A stretch of DNA of 64,000 nt, from assembly GCF_000696185.1 (NCBI RefSeq), contig NZ_KK853997.1, forward strand, positions 1,984,761 through 2,048,760, given 5' to 3'. Both the position numbers and the translations under genes were made by a program. Position 1 is the stretch's first letter; each line of letters opens with the position of its first letter. Shown piece after piece: positions 1-8,585 of this stretch. The notes under the pieces were generated by a model, which did not search any database, was not told the DNA's origin, and worked only from the letters and a program-made list of their open reading frames with translations. The stretch comes from Kitasatospora cheerisanensis KCTC 2395 (GTDB lineage Bacteria > Actinomycetota > Actinomycetes > Streptomycetales > Streptomycetaceae).

Positions 1-792
1 GGAGACCCGGGCGGCGGTGGCGGCGACCACCGGGCCCAGTTCGCGGGCCCGGGCGGCGGTGATGCGCGAGGTGAGGGCGCTGGTGGAGATCGCGCCGATC
101 ACCGTGTTGTTGTGGTCGAAGACCGGTGCGGCGATGCAGCGGACCTCGGGTTCGTTCTCCCGGTCGTCGACGGCGTAGCCGCGGGTGCGGATCCGGGTGA
201 GCTCGGTGCCCAGCGCCGCGGCCGAGGTGAGGGTGCGCGGGGTGATGGCGGGGAGGCCGTGGGCGACCACGGTGGCGAAGGCCTCCTCGGGCATCCAGGC
301 GAGCATCGCCTTGCCGACGGCGGTGCAGTACATCGGGGCGCGGCTGCCGATCCGGGAGGCCATCCGGACGGCGGTCTCGTTCTCGACCTTGTCGACGTAG
401 ACCACGTACGGGGCGTCCGGCACGCACAGGTGCACGGTGCCGCCGACCTCGCGCATCAACTGGTGGGCCTCCTCGGAGGCGGCGGTGCGCAGGTCGAGGG
501 TGGCCAGGTAGGCCTGGCCGAGCTGGAGCGCGCCGGGGCCGAGCCGGTAGTGGCCGGTGTCGCGGTCGCGGGCGAGCAGCTGGGCGTCGACCAGCGGCGC
601 GGCGAGCCGCAGCACGGTGGACTTCGACATGCCGAGGCCCTCGGCCAGCGCGGTGAGGCTGAGGTCGGGGCCGGCCGCGGCGTGGTCGCGGACGTGTTCG
701 AGCACGGCCAGGGCGCGGCGCAGCGACGCGGACTGGTTGCGTTCCGGCCGTTCGGCGGGCCGGCCGTCGGTGGACGCGGCGGTGCTGGTCAT
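1..792 (-). CDS. IclR-family transcriptional regulator (C-terminus cut by window edge)
   Basis: Reading leftwards from the ATG at 792, 264 codons stay open to base 1. That is about the normal 250-270 residues of the family, so only a few residues are missing. Residues 20-75 form the winged helix-turn-helix (LTALAEGLGMSKSTVLRLAA). The rest is the IclR effector domain, with the typical GTVHLCVPDAPYVVYVDKVE and SRAPMYCTAVGKAMLAW stretches. IclR proteins usually repress catabolic or transport genes until an effector binds. The gene is divergent from the sugar ABC importer at 996-4151, which is its most likely target. Family assignment is firm; effector and target are inferred. Confidence 0.93.
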   Translation of the reverse strand, partial: MTSTAASTDGRPAERPERNQSASLRRALAVLEHVRDHAAAGPDLSLTALAEGLGMSKSTVLRLAAPLVDAQLLARDRDTGHYRLGPGALQLGQAYLATLDLRTAASEEAHQLMREVGGTVHLCVPDAPYVVYVDKVENETAVRMASRIGSRAPMYCTAVGKAMLAWMPEEAFATVVAHGLPAITPRTLTSAAALGTELTRIRTRGYAVDDRENEPEVRCIAAPVFDHNNTVIGAISTSALTSRITAARARELGPVVAATAARVS

Positions 793-845
793 GGGGTGTG
801 ACGCTACGGCGAGTCCGGGCGTCGTGCCACTTCCGCAGCACATCG

Positions 846-860
846 TTTTGCAGTGCACAA
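846..860. promoter_or_regulatory. Candidate IclR operator
   Basis: The sequence TTTTGCAGTGCACAA is an imperfect palindrome (TTGCA-G-TGCACAA) lying between the divergent IclR gene and the ABC operon, just upstream of the plus-strand promoter at 877-906. Position and symmetry suit an IclR-type operator. No footprint or second copy supports it here. Confidence 0.35.
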
Positions 861-876
861 CTTTCGCGTTCTGCTC

Positions 877-906
877 TTGTCGGCGTGCCCGGCGGCTTTC
901 TAACGT
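877..906 (+). promoter_or_regulatory. Predicted sigma-70-type promoter of the ABC operon
   Basis: TTGTCG at 877-882 and TAACGT at 901-906 are separated by 18 bases. This matches the HrdB consensus (TTGACN, TANNNT). It would give a leader of about 85 bases before the binding-protein gene at 996. Confidence 0.5.
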
Positions 907-995
907 CCCGCTCACACCGATCCCCCACTGCATGTCCCGGTTTCCTCCGGTTCGTGCAGGCGTGTCCCGCTTTTCGGCGAGGAGATGAGTTGAGC

Positions 996-2294
996 ATGAA
1001 GAAGCTGGCCCGTGGTGCCGCCCTTGCCGTGCTGGCCGGCACCGTGGCGACGGCCTGTGCGCCGGGTACCGCCAAGACCGCCTCGTCGGAGGACAAGCAG
1101 ACCGGCACCGTGAAGGTGTGGCTGTACGACGAGGCGAACCGGGCGCCGAAGGAGCAGGTGGTGGCGCAGGCCGTCGCCGACTTCAAGGCCAAGCACGCGG
1201 GCGTGGACGTGCAGGTGTCGTACATCCCGACCGACGCCGGCCCGCGCGCGGAGAAGATGAAGGGCGCGTTCAACGACCCGTCCTCCGCGCCGGACGTGGT
1301 GGAGTTCGGCAACACCGACCTGTTCGGCTACACCGCCTCGGGCGGCCTCGCCGACATCACCTCCGACCTGGCGAACTGGGAGGAGGGCAAGGACCTGCCG
1401 CAGGACCTGAAGGACACCGCGGTGGTGGACGGCAAGACCTACGGCCTGCCCTGGTGGCTGGGCGTGCGCGCGCTGTACTACCGCACCGACGTGTTCGCCG
1501 AGCTGGGCCTGTCCGCCCCGACCAGCTACGCGGAGCTGAAGTCGGCGGCGGAGAAGGTCCGTTCGGCGCACGGCGACATGCTGGGCATCGCGGTGGGCGG
1601 CAAGTACACCTTCGGTGCGCTGCCGTTCGTCTGGGCCAACGGCGGCGACCTGGCCGCGCAGAACGGCTCGGCGTACACCGCGGCGATCGACTCGGAGCAG
1701 GCGCAGGCCGGTGTGAAGGCGTACACCGACCTGTTCTCGGACGGTATCTGCCCGGCCCAGCAGTGCGCGGACCTGACCGGCGGCAAGACCGTGGAGTCGT
1801 TCGCGGCGGGCAAGGCCGGCATGGCGATCCTGCCGAACTCCTCGCGCAGCGCGGTGGAGGCGGGCGCCGCGAAGGACAAGTACGCGATCGTGCCGCTGCC
1901 GGGCGCCTCGGCGGGCCGGATCGCGCCGGCCTTCTCCGGCGGCAACGACCTGGGCGTCATGAAGTCCACCCAGCACCGCAGCCTGGCGGTCGACTTCATC
2001 AAGGAACTCGCTTCCAAGAAGAACCAGTTGGCGCTGTTCGACGCGATGGGCAACCTGCCGACGCTGTCCTCGGCGCGGGCCGAGGTGGTGCAGAAGCAGC
2101 CGTGGCTGAAGCCGTTCACCGACACCATCGCGGCGGGCACCAAGTTCGTCCCGAAGGACGCCGCCTGGGCGAAGATCGACGCCCAGGCCGTGGTGCCGAC
2201 GATGCTGCAGAAGGTCATCACCGGCAAGGCCGACGTGGCGGCCGCGACCAAGGAGGCGGCGGCCGCGATGAACTCCTCGTTCAGCGCCAAGTAG
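996..2294 (+). CDS. Sugar ABC transporter substrate-binding lipoprotein
   Basis: 432 residues. It begins MKKLARGAALAVLAGTVATA followed by Cys, a lipoprotein signal peptide that would anchor the mature protein outside the membrane. The body is an extracellular solute-binding protein of the maltose/oligosaccharide class (family 1): an early VKVWLYDEANRAPKE strand, a PWWLGVRALYYRTDVF segment and a late PWLKPF segment. The ATG at 996 is chosen over upstream starts because it follows a GGAG ribosome site and begins the signal peptide directly. It is the first gene of an operon with two permeases at 2329-4151. No ATPase gene is present, so a shared MsiK-type ATPase is probably used, as is usual in Streptomyces. 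The sugar cannot be told from sequence. Confidence 0.93.
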   Translation: MKKLARGAALAVLAGTVATACAPGTAKTASSEDKQTGTVKVWLYDEANRAPKEQVVAQAVADFKAKHAGVDVQVSYIPTDAGPRAEKMKGAFNDPSSAPDVVEFGNTDLFGYTASGGLADITSDLANWEEGKDLPQDLKDTAVVDGKTYGLPWWLGVRALYYRTDVFAELGLSAPTSYAELKSAAEKVRSAHGDMLGIAVGGKYTFGALPFVWANGGDLAAQNGSAYTAAIDSEQAQAGVKAYTDLFSDGICPAQQCADLTGGKTVESFAAGKAGMAILPNSSRSAVEAGAAKDKYAIVPLPGASAGRIAPAFSGGNDLGVMKSTQHRSLAVDFIKELASKKNQLALFDAMGNLPTLSSARAEVVQKQPWLKPFTDTIAAGTKFVPKDAAWAKIDAQAVVPTMLQKVITGKADVAAATKEAAAAMNSSFSAK

Positions 2295-2328
2295 CCGTCG
2301 GCCCGTAGAGAAGAAGCGGAAGTTGTCG

Positions 2329-3306
2329 ATGCCTGCCACGACCGTCACCGCCCGGGCGGACCGCGGGGACTCCTCCCCGGTCCGCCCGGCGGGCGGCGTG
2401 CCCGCGAAGGGCCGCCGCCGCTCCGGGCCGCTCGCCCGGATCCCCGTCCCGCTGTGGCTGCTGCTGCCGGCCGCGCTGGTGCTGATCCCGCTGTTCGGCT
2501 ATCCGCTGTACCAGCTGGGCCTGCTGTCGGTGCTGAAGTTCGGCCAGCCGCAGGCCTCCGGCGGGGTGCCGACCGAGTTCGTCGGGCTGTCCAACTACAC
2601 CGACGTGCTGGGGGATTCGCAGTTCTGGTCGGTGCTCGGCCAGACCCTGGCGTTCGCCGCGTTCTGCGTCGTGGCCACCCTGGTGGTGGGCGCGGTGTGC
2701 GCGGTGCTGCTGACCCGGGTCGGCAAGTGGCCGCGGCTGCTGCTGATGTTCGGCGCGCTGGGCGCCTGGGCGGCGCCGGCGATGACCGGCTCCACCGTGT
2801 GGATGTTCCTGCTGGACACCAACTCGGGCCTGGTCAACGAGATCCTCGGCACCCAGGGCCACAACTGGATGTACGACAAGTGGTCGGCGTTCGCGATGGT
2901 CGCCGTGGTCGTGGTCTGGCACAGCTTCCCGTTCGTGATGATCACCCTGTACGCGGGCATCCAGGCCATCCCGGACTCCGTCCTGGAGGCGGCCCGCCTG
3001 GACGGCGCCGGCACCGCGACGATCTTCCGCAAGGTCATGCTGCCGATGCTGCGGCCGCTGCTGGTGATCGTGGTGATCCAGTCGATCATCTGGGACTTCA
3101 AGGTCTTCACCCAGATCTACGTGATGACCGGGGGCGGCGGCATCGCCGGCCAGAACCTGGTCCTCAACGTGTACGCGTACCAGAAGGCCTTCGTCGCGGA
3201 GAACTACAGCCTCGGTGCGGCGATCGGCGTCCTGATGACGCTGATCCTGCTGGCCGTCACCGCCGTGTACATCCGCAGCCTGCGCCGCTCCGGGGAGGAA
3301 CTGTGA
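2329..3306 (+). CDS. Sugar ABC transporter permease (MalF type)
   Basis: 325 residues, six predicted membrane helices. The binding-protein-dependent permease signature is the cytoplasmic EAA loop (VLEAARLDGAGTATIFRKVM) near residue 225, which docks on the ATPase. The ATG at 2329 is preferred to the in-frame TTG six bases upstream because a GGAAG ribosome site ends six bases before it. The stop overlaps the next gene's GTG (GTGA), so the two are translationally coupled. It pairs with the following MalG-type permease to form the membrane channel for the lipoprotein encoded at 996. Confidence 0.94.
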   Translation: MPATTVTARADRGDSSPVRPAGGVPAKGRRRSGPLARIPVPLWLLLPAALVLIPLFGYPLYQLGLLSVLKFGQPQASGGVPTEFVGLSNYTDVLGDSQFWSVLGQTLAFAAFCVVATLVVGAVCAVLLTRVGKWPRLLLMFGALGAWAAPAMTGSTVWMFLLDTNSGLVNEILGTQGHNWMYDKWSAFAMVAVVVVWHSFPFVMITLYAGIQAIPDSVLEAARLDGAGTATIFRKVMLPMLRPLLVIVVIQSIIWDFKVFTQIYVMTGGGGIAGQNLVLNVYAYQKAFVAENYSLGAAIGVLMTLILLAVTAVYIRSLRRSGEEL

Positions 3307-4151
3307 AGCGCGACAACCGCGTCCTGAGGCAGGGCGCGAACGTGACGGCGATCGTGCTCGCCCTGCTGACGGTCTTCCCGCTGTACTGGATGGTGCTGTC
3401 CGCGCTGAAGCCGAAGGGCGAGATCACCGCCGCGCACCCGCGGCCGTGGACCTTCGCCCCGACGCTGGAGAACTTCCGCAACGCGCTGGGGGTTTCGGGC
3501 TTCGGCCGGTACTTCCTGAACAGCCTGCTGGTGGCCGGCGTCGTGGTGGTGGTCTCGGCCGCGATCGCCTTCCTGGCGGCGGTGGCGCTGTCCCGGTTCA
3601 GGTTCCGGTTCCGCACCACGATCCTGATCATGTTCCTGGTCGCCCAGATGGTCCCGGTCGAGGCGCTCACCATCCCGCTGTTCTTCCTGGTCCGCGACAT
3701 CGGCACGGTCGCCCCCGGCTTCGGCCTCTCCTCGCTGGGCGCGCTGATGCTGGTCAACCTGGCGTTCTCGCTGCCCTTCGCGGTGTGGATGCTGCGCGGC
3801 TTCGTCGCCGCCGTGCCGGAGTCGCTGGAGGAGGCCGCCCGGATCGACGGCGCGAGCCGCTTCACCATCCTGTGGCGGATCCTGTTCCCGCTGGTCGCCC
3901 CCGGCCTCGCGGCGACCAGCGTGTTCTCCTTCATCACCGCCTGGAACGACTTCGTGTTCGCCAAGACGCTGATCCTGGACACCGACCACCAGACGCTCCC
4001 GGCCGCCCTGATGGTGTTCTTCAAGCCGGACGAGAACGACTGGGGCGGCATCATGGCCGCCTCCACCCTGATGACCGTCCCCGTCCTGATCTTCTTCGTC
4101 CTGGTCCAGCGGCACATGGTGTCCGGCCTCGGCGGCGCCGTGAAGGACTGA
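3303..4151 (+). CDS. Sugar ABC transporter permease (MalG type)
   Basis: 282 residues, six predicted membrane helices. It starts at a GTG overlapping the preceding stop codon. The EAA loop reads SLEEAARIDGASRFTILWRI, and the C-terminus has the usual QRHMVSGLGGAVKD tail of MalG-type permeases. It forms the channel with the protein encoded at 2329. The operon ends here; the next gene is convergent, with three bases between the stops. Confidence 0.94.
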   Translation: MKRDNRVLRQGANVTAIVLALLTVFPLYWMVLSALKPKGEITAAHPRPWTFAPTLENFRNALGVSGFGRYFLNSLLVAGVVVVVSAAIAFLAAVALSRFRFRFRTTILIMFLVAQMVPVEALTIPLFFLVRDIGTVAPGFGLSSLGALMLVNLAFSLPFAVWMLRGFVAAVPESLEEAARIDGASRFTILWRILFPLVAPGLAATSVFSFITAWNDFVFAKTLILDTDHQTLPAALMVFFKPDENDWGGIMAASTLMTVPVLIFFVLVQRHMVSGLGGAVKD

Positions 4152-4154
4152 CCG

Positions 4155-5381
4155 CTACTCTTCCCGGGCCCACGCGGCGAACGCCTCGTGGAAGCCCGGG
4201 AAGGTCTTGCGCACGCACCCCGGGTCGTCGAAGGTGATGCCCGGGGTCCGGAGCCCCGTGACGGCGAAGGACATGACGATCCGGTGGTCGCCGTGGGTGG
4301 CGATCTCCGCCGCCTTCGGCGCCCCCGGCCGGATCTCGATCCAGTCCCGCCCCGTCCGCACGTCGACACCGAGGCGCCGCAGGTTCTCCGCGCAGGCGTC
4401 CAGCCGGTCGCACTCCTTGACCCGGGTGTTGTACACGTCCTCGATCCGCACCGGGCCCGAGGCGAACGGCGCGATCGCGGCCAGGGTCGGCATGGTGTCG
4501 GAGATGTCCCGCATGTTGACGGTCCCTCCGGTCAGCGTCCCGCCGGTCACCGTGGTGGCGTCCGCCGTCACCTCCACCTCCGCGCCGAGCTCCGCCAGCA
4601 CCTCGACGAACCGCAGGTCGCCCTGCAGCGCGTCGCCGCCCAGCCCGGGGACGGTCACCTGACGGCCCGTCACCGCCGCCGCCGCGAAGAAGTACGAGGC
4701 CGTCGACGCGTCCGGCTCGACCGGGTACCTGGTCGCCGTGTAGCCGCCGGCCGGCACCACGAACACGTCGCCCTGCCGCTCCACCTCGACGCCGAAGCTG
4801 CGCATCATCGCGAGCGTGATCTCCACGTACGGGGCGGAGACCAGGTCCGTCACCCTGATCCGCAGCCCGGTCCCGGTCAGCGGGCCGAGCAGCAGCAGCG
4901 CCGTCAGGTACTGCGAGGACAGCCCGGCGTCGAGCGTCACCTCACCGCCCTTCACGCCGTCGGTCCGCACGCTCAGCGGGTGGTGGCCCTCCTCCCCGTG
5001 GCACTCCACCTCGACGCCCAGCTCCCGCAGCGCCGCGGTCAGCGGCCCGAGCGGCCGCCGCCGCATCTGCGCCGAGGCGTCGAAGTGGAACGTCCCCCGG
5101 CCCGCCGCGACCAGCGCCGGCAGGAACCGCGCCGTGGTCGCCCCGTCCCGGCAGAACACCCGCGCCCCGTCCGTCGCCGGGCCCTGCGGCCGCCCGCCGA
5201 TCCGCCACTGCCCGTCCCCGCGCGCCACCTCGTACCCCAGCGCGAGCAGCCCCTCGGCGAACCCCTCGGTGTCGTCCGACACCAGCGGCCGCACCAGCTC
5301 CGTCACCCCCTCCGCGGCCGCCGCCAGGAACAGCGCACGCGCAGTGACCGACTTCGAACCGGGAATCTCGACGACACTCAC
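4155..5381 (-). CDS. aroA: 3-phosphoshikimate 1-carboxyvinyltransferase (EPSP synthase) paralogue
   Basis: 408 residues, starting at a GTG. EPSP synthase joins phosphoenolpyruvate to shikimate 3-phosphate in the chorismate pathway. Family landmarks are all present: PGSKSVTARALFLAA near the N-terminus, SQYLTALL in mid-protein, EPDASTASYFFAAAAVTG, DISDTMPTLAAIAPFA, RVKECDRL and HGDHRIVMSFAVTGLRTPGI. Two positions are unusual. The canonical SNR/TNR of the first motif is TAR. In the phosphoenolpyruvate loop the usual AGT-x-x-R reads GATTAR, placing Ala where E. coli EPSPS has Gly96. The protein is also shorter than the usual actinobacterial enzyme, so this may be a second copy rather than the housekeeping aroA. 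Its neighbours are sugar-transport genes, not aromatic biosynthesis. Confidence 0.85.
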   Translation of the reverse strand: MSVVEIPGSKSVTARALFLAAAAEGVTELVRPLVSDDTEGFAEGLLALGYEVARGDGQWRIGGRPQGPATDGARVFCRDGATTARFLPALVAAGRGTFHFDASAQMRRRPLGPLTAALRELGVEVECHGEEGHHPLSVRTDGVKGGEVTLDAGLSSQYLTALLLLGPLTGTGLRIRVTDLVSAPYVEITLAMMRSFGVEVERQGDVFVVPAGGYTATRYPVEPDASTASYFFAAAAVTGRQVTVPGLGGDALQGDLRFVEVLAELGAEVEVTADATTVTGGTLTGGTVNMRDISDTMPTLAAIAPFASGPVRIEDVYNTRVKECDRLDACAENLRRLGVDVRTGRDWIEIRPGAPKAAEIATHGDHRIVMSFAVTGLRTPGITFDDPGCVRKTFPGFHEAFAAWAREE

Positions 5382-5457
5382 GGAGCCACTCCCACCGAAA
5401 CGACAACGGAACCACCCCCGATCCTGCCCTGCCGAACTCGCCCGCGCGGAAGCCGTC

Positions 5458-5625
5458 TTACGCCTCGGACACCGAACCCACGACGGACCGCGGACCCGCG
5501 GTGTCGTCCTTCCACCGGCAGACCGGGCGGACGGCGTACGTGCGCGGCCACCCGGTCCTCGACGTCGAGGGCCGGATGGCCGCAGCAGGGGCAGGGCGGC
5601 GGGTGTCCGTCCGCGCGGTGGGCAG
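5458..5625 (-). pseudogene. Remnant or frameshifted CPCC-type cysteine-rich small protein
   Basis: This is a 244-base gap between aroA and the dehydrogenase. On the minus strand one frame reads DGHPPPCPCCGHPALDVE and an adjacent frame, one base off, continues RTYAVRPVCRWKDDTAGPRS and stops at TAA (5458-5460). Joined, they resemble the CPCC cysteine-rich family, in which a CPCCG-x-TL segment is followed by CPVCxWEDD. No usual start codon lies in frame. It may be a broken small gene or a small gene damaged by a sequence error. Beyond this I see no gene in the gap. Confidence 0.4.
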
Positions 5626-6681
5626 CTATGCCGTACGGGCGATCTCCTCGCGGGTGACCGGGTGGGCGAAGGGGAGGCCCTGGGTGTAGCGGGCGAGTTC
5701 GTCGGCGGCGGCGGCGGCCATCCGGTGGAGCTCGCCGCCGAGGGAGCCGGCGATGTGCGGGGTGAGCAGGACGTTGGGGAGGTCGTAGAGCGGCGAGTCG
5801 GCGGGGAGCGTCTCGGGGACGGTGACGTCGAGGACGGCATCGATGCGGCCGGAGACGAGTTCGGCGGTGAGGGCGTCCTGGTCGATCAGGGAGCCGCGGG
5901 AGGTGTTGATCAGGGTCGCGCCGTCCGGCATCAGGGCGAGCCGGCGGGCGTCCACCAGGTGCCTGGTCTCCGGGAGTTCGGGGGCGTGCACGCTCAACAC
6001 GTCGGAGCGGGTGCAGAGTTCGTCCATGGAGACCAGCTCGGCGCCCAGCTCGGCGGCCTGGGCCTCCGTCACGTACGGGTCGTGCAGCAGGAGTTCGAAC
6101 TCGTAGGGCGCGAGCAGTTCGAGGACGCGGCGGCCGATCCGGGAGGCGCCGACGATGCCGACGGTGCGCCGGTAGTTGCCGGTGGCGGCGTACGCGGCCT
6201 GCCAGTCGTGCTGGGCCCGCCGGGTGCGGTAGTCCGCGGCCAGCCGGAGCACCGGCTTGTTGCTGAACAGCACGGCGGCGACGGTGAATTCGGCGACCGG
6301 CAGGGCGTTGGCCCAGGCGGCGGAGGTGATGCCGAGGCCGCGGTCCCAGCAGGCCTCGGTGACGTGGTGCTTGACCGAGCCGGCCGCGTGCAGCACGGCG
6401 CGCAGGTGGGGCGCGGCGGCCAGCACGGAGTCGGTGAGCGGCGGGCAGCCCCAGCTGCTGATGATCACCTCGGCGGACGCGAGGGCGGCCGCGCCTTCCG
6501 GGGAGGAGAAGTCGTCGACGATCAACTCCGGGTCGAGGTCGGCGAGTTCGACCAGCCGGGCCATGGTGTCGGGAGAGATCAGCCGGGCGGCGAGGTCGCG
6601 GTGCATGGCGAGCAGGGCGCGCGGACGGATCCGGACAGCGGCGTCGGCGGGCGGTGCCTCGGCGGGCGCGGAGTTGGGCAT
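5626..6681 (-). CDS. D-isomer-specific 2-hydroxyacid dehydrogenase, NAD-binding
   Basis: 351 residues. The Rossmann half carries VGIVGASRIGRRVLELL (GxGxxG-like: GASRIG) near residue 170 and the INTSRGSLID segment. The catalytic Arg is in NTSRGSL, and the active-site His is in LLTPHIAGSL near the C-terminus. Such enzymes oxidise 2-hydroxyacids or reduce 2-ketoacids with NAD(P); several subfamilies act on sugar acids and aldehydes. It lies 39 bases downstream of a three-gene sugar ABC importer on the same strand, so the substrate probably derives from the imported sugar. A GGAG-like site (GGGGAG) precedes the ATG. Confidence 0.9.
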   Translation of the reverse strand: MPNSAPAEAPPADAAVRIRPRALLAMHRDLAARLISPDTMARLVELADLDPELIVDDFSSPEGAAALASAEVIISSWGCPPLTDSVLAAAPHLRAVLHAAGSVKHHVTEACWDRGLGITSAAWANALPVAEFTVAAVLFSNKPVLRLAADYRTRRAQHDWQAAYAATGNYRRTVGIVGASRIGRRVLELLAPYEFELLLHDPYVTEAQAAELGAELVSMDELCTRSDVLSVHAPELPETRHLVDARRLALMPDGATLINTSRGSLIDQDALTAELVSGRIDAVLDVTVPETLPADSPLYDLPNVLLTPHIAGSLGGELHRMAAAAADELARYTQGLPFAHPVTREEIARTA

Positions 6682-6720
6682 GACGGGGCTCCCCAGAAGG
6701 CGCAGTGGAAAAGGAGGGGG

Positions 6721-7620
6721 TTACTTGACGCTGCCGGCGGTCAGTCCGGCCTTCCAGTGGCGCTGGAGCAGCACGAAGGCGATGACCAGCGGCAGGATGG
6801 CGAGCAGCGAGCCGGTGACCACCAGCGGGTAGTACTCGGGGAAGGCGTGGGTCTGGGCGTTCCAGGAGTACAGGCCGAGGCTGACCGGGAAGAGCCGGTT
6901 GTCGGAGAGCATGACCAGCGGCAGGAAGAAGTTGTTCCAGATCGCGGTGAACTGGAACAGGAAGATGGTGACGAAACCGGGCATGACCATCTTCAGGCCG
7001 ATCGACCAGAAGGTCCGCAGCTCGCCCGCGCCGTCCATCCGGGCGGCCTCCAGGGTCTCGCCGGGCACGTAGCCGGCGCAGAACACCCGGGCCAGGTACA
7101 CCCCGAACGGGTTGACCAGCGAGGGCAGCAGCACTGCCCAGTAGGTGTTGACGATGTGCAGCTGGGAGGCCAGCAGGTACATCGGCAGGGCAAGCGCGGT
7201 GGTGGGGACCAGCACGCCGAGCAGCACCACGCCGAACAGCTTCTCCTTGCCGGGGAAGCCGTAGACGTGGAACGCGTAGCCGGCGCAGACGCAGATCAGC
7301 GCGCACAGCAGGGCCCCGATCCCGGCGTACAGCAGGGAGTTGAGGTACCAGCGGAAGTAGATGCCGTCGCCGGTGGTGGCCAGGTCGTGCAGGTTCTGGC
7401 CGAGGTGGAAGTTGCCGGCGCCCAGCGAGCGGCCGCCGATCAGGTCGGCGGTGTTCTTCGCGGAGGCGGTGAGCAGCCAGCCGAGCGGCAGCAGGGTGTA
7501 CAGCGTGGCGAGGACCAGCGCGCCGTTGACGGCGGTCTTGGACATCGTCCACGGGCGGCGGCGCGGCTTCCCGGCGGCGGCGACGTCGGCGTCGGGGCGC
7601 ACGGGGGTGAGGGTGCTCAT
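6721..7620 (-). CDS. Carbohydrate ABC transporter permease (MalG type)
   Basis: 299 residues with six predicted membrane helices and an EAA loop GETLEAARMDGAGELRTFW. It is the last importer gene of the operon reading leftwards from 9940. Its ATG overlaps the preceding permease stop by four bases (ATGA), indicating translational coupling. No ATPase gene is nearby, so it probably uses a shared MsiK-like ATPase. Together with the protein encoded at 7617-8585 it forms the channel served by the binding protein at 8585-9940. Confidence 0.93.
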   Translation of the reverse strand: MSTLTPVRPDADVAAAGKPRRRPWTMSKTAVNGALVLATLYTLLPLGWLLTASAKNTADLIGGRSLGAGNFHLGQNLHDLATTGDGIYFRWYLNSLLYAGIGALLCALICVCAGYAFHVYGFPGKEKLFGVVLLGVLVPTTALALPMYLLASQLHIVNTYWAVLLPSLVNPFGVYLARVFCAGYVPGETLEAARMDGAGELRTFWSIGLKMVMPGFVTIFLFQFTAIWNNFFLPLVMLSDNRLFPVSLGLYSWNAQTHAFPEYYPLVVTGSLLAILPLVIAFVLLQRHWKAGLTAGSVK

Positions 7621-8585
7621 CGGGCGGTCTCCGTCCGCTTCTGGGTGCGCTTCTCGTCACGGTCGCGGGTGAAGCGGGTGACCACGAAGGACAGCGCGGC
7701 GGCGACCAGGGCGAGGAGCACCGAGGACGCGGCGGCCAGGCCGTAGTCGTTGCGTTCGAACGCGGCGGAGTAGGCGTACATGTTGGGGGTCCAGGTGGAG
7801 ACCACGCCGGGGGCGACGTCGTGCAGGATCACCGGTTCGGTGAACAGCTGGAGGGAGCCGATGACGGTGAACAGGCCGACCATCACCACGGAGGCGCGGA
7901 TCAGCGGGATCTTCACGCCGAACGCGGTGCGCAGCGGTCCGGCGCCGTCGACCACGGCGGCTTCCAGCACCTCGCGCGGGATGGCCTGCAGCGCGGCGTA
8001 GAAGATCACCATGTTGTAGCCGGTCCACTCCCAGACCGCGATGTTGACGATCGCGGGCAGCGGGTGGCCGAGCACGTCGACCTGGGTGCCGGCCGAGTTG
8101 AGCGCGTCGATCACCGGGCTGATGCCGGGGGTGTACAGGTAGGTCCACACCAGGGCGGCGATGATGCCGGGGACGGCGTGCGGCAGGAACAGCGCGAGCT
8201 GGAAGAACCGCTTGGCGCGGGCCAGCGCGGAGTCCAGCAGCAGCGCGACGGCCAGCGACAGGCCGAGCATCAGCGGGATGTACAGCAGGCAGTACTGGGC
8301 GGTGTTCCAGAAGCCGTCGCGGAAGGCCGCGTCGCCGAGGGCCCGGGTGTAGTTGCCGAGGCCGGTGAACACCTGGGTGGTGGTGCCGCCGAAGCCGAGG
8401 CCGGAGCGGCGCTCGCTGAACAGGCTGAGGTAGACGGCGTAGCCGATCGGGATCAGCGTGCAGGCGGTGAACAGCACCAGGAACGGGGCGAGCAGGACGG
8501 CCGGGGCGCCGAGCGGTCCCCGGCGCTTCCGGGTGCCCCGGGCGGCGGGGGTGCCGCCGCCCGGGACGGTGGTGCTGCCGGTCAT
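7617..8585 (-). CDS. Carbohydrate ABC transporter permease (MalF type)
   Basis: 322 residues. A basic N-terminal arm is followed by membrane helices, starting with LGAPAVLLAPFLVLFTACTL. The EAA loop is EVLEAAVVDGAGPLRTAF. Start ATG at 8585 overlaps the stop of the upstream binding-protein gene (ATGA). It is the channel partner of the permease at 6721-7620. Confidence 0.93.
   Translation of the reverse strand: MTGSTTVPGGGTPAARGTRKRRGPLGAPAVLLAPFLVLFTACTLIPIGYAVYLSLFSERRSGLGFGGTTTQVFTGLGNYTRALGDAAFRDGFWNTAQYCLLYIPLMLGLSLAVALLLDSALARAKRFFQLALFLPHAVPGIIAALVWTYLYTPGISPVIDALNSAGTQVDVLGHPLPAIVNIAVWEWTGYNMVIFYAALQAIPREVLEAAVVDGAGPLRTAFGVKIPLIRASVVMVGLFTVIGSLQLFTEPVILHDVAPGVVSTWTPNMYAYSAAFERNDYGLAAASSVLLALVAAALSFVVTRFTRDRDEKRTQKRTETAR

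Noticed and set aside
912-2348. Long open frame antisense to the binding-protein gene, and many similar ones across the window (for example 26117-29446 and 33864-38285)
   Set aside because: GC-rich actinomycete genes produce long stop-free shadow frames. These have no recognisable domains, extreme Arg/Gly/Ala composition and no ribosome sites, while the opposite strand carries a clear gene family.
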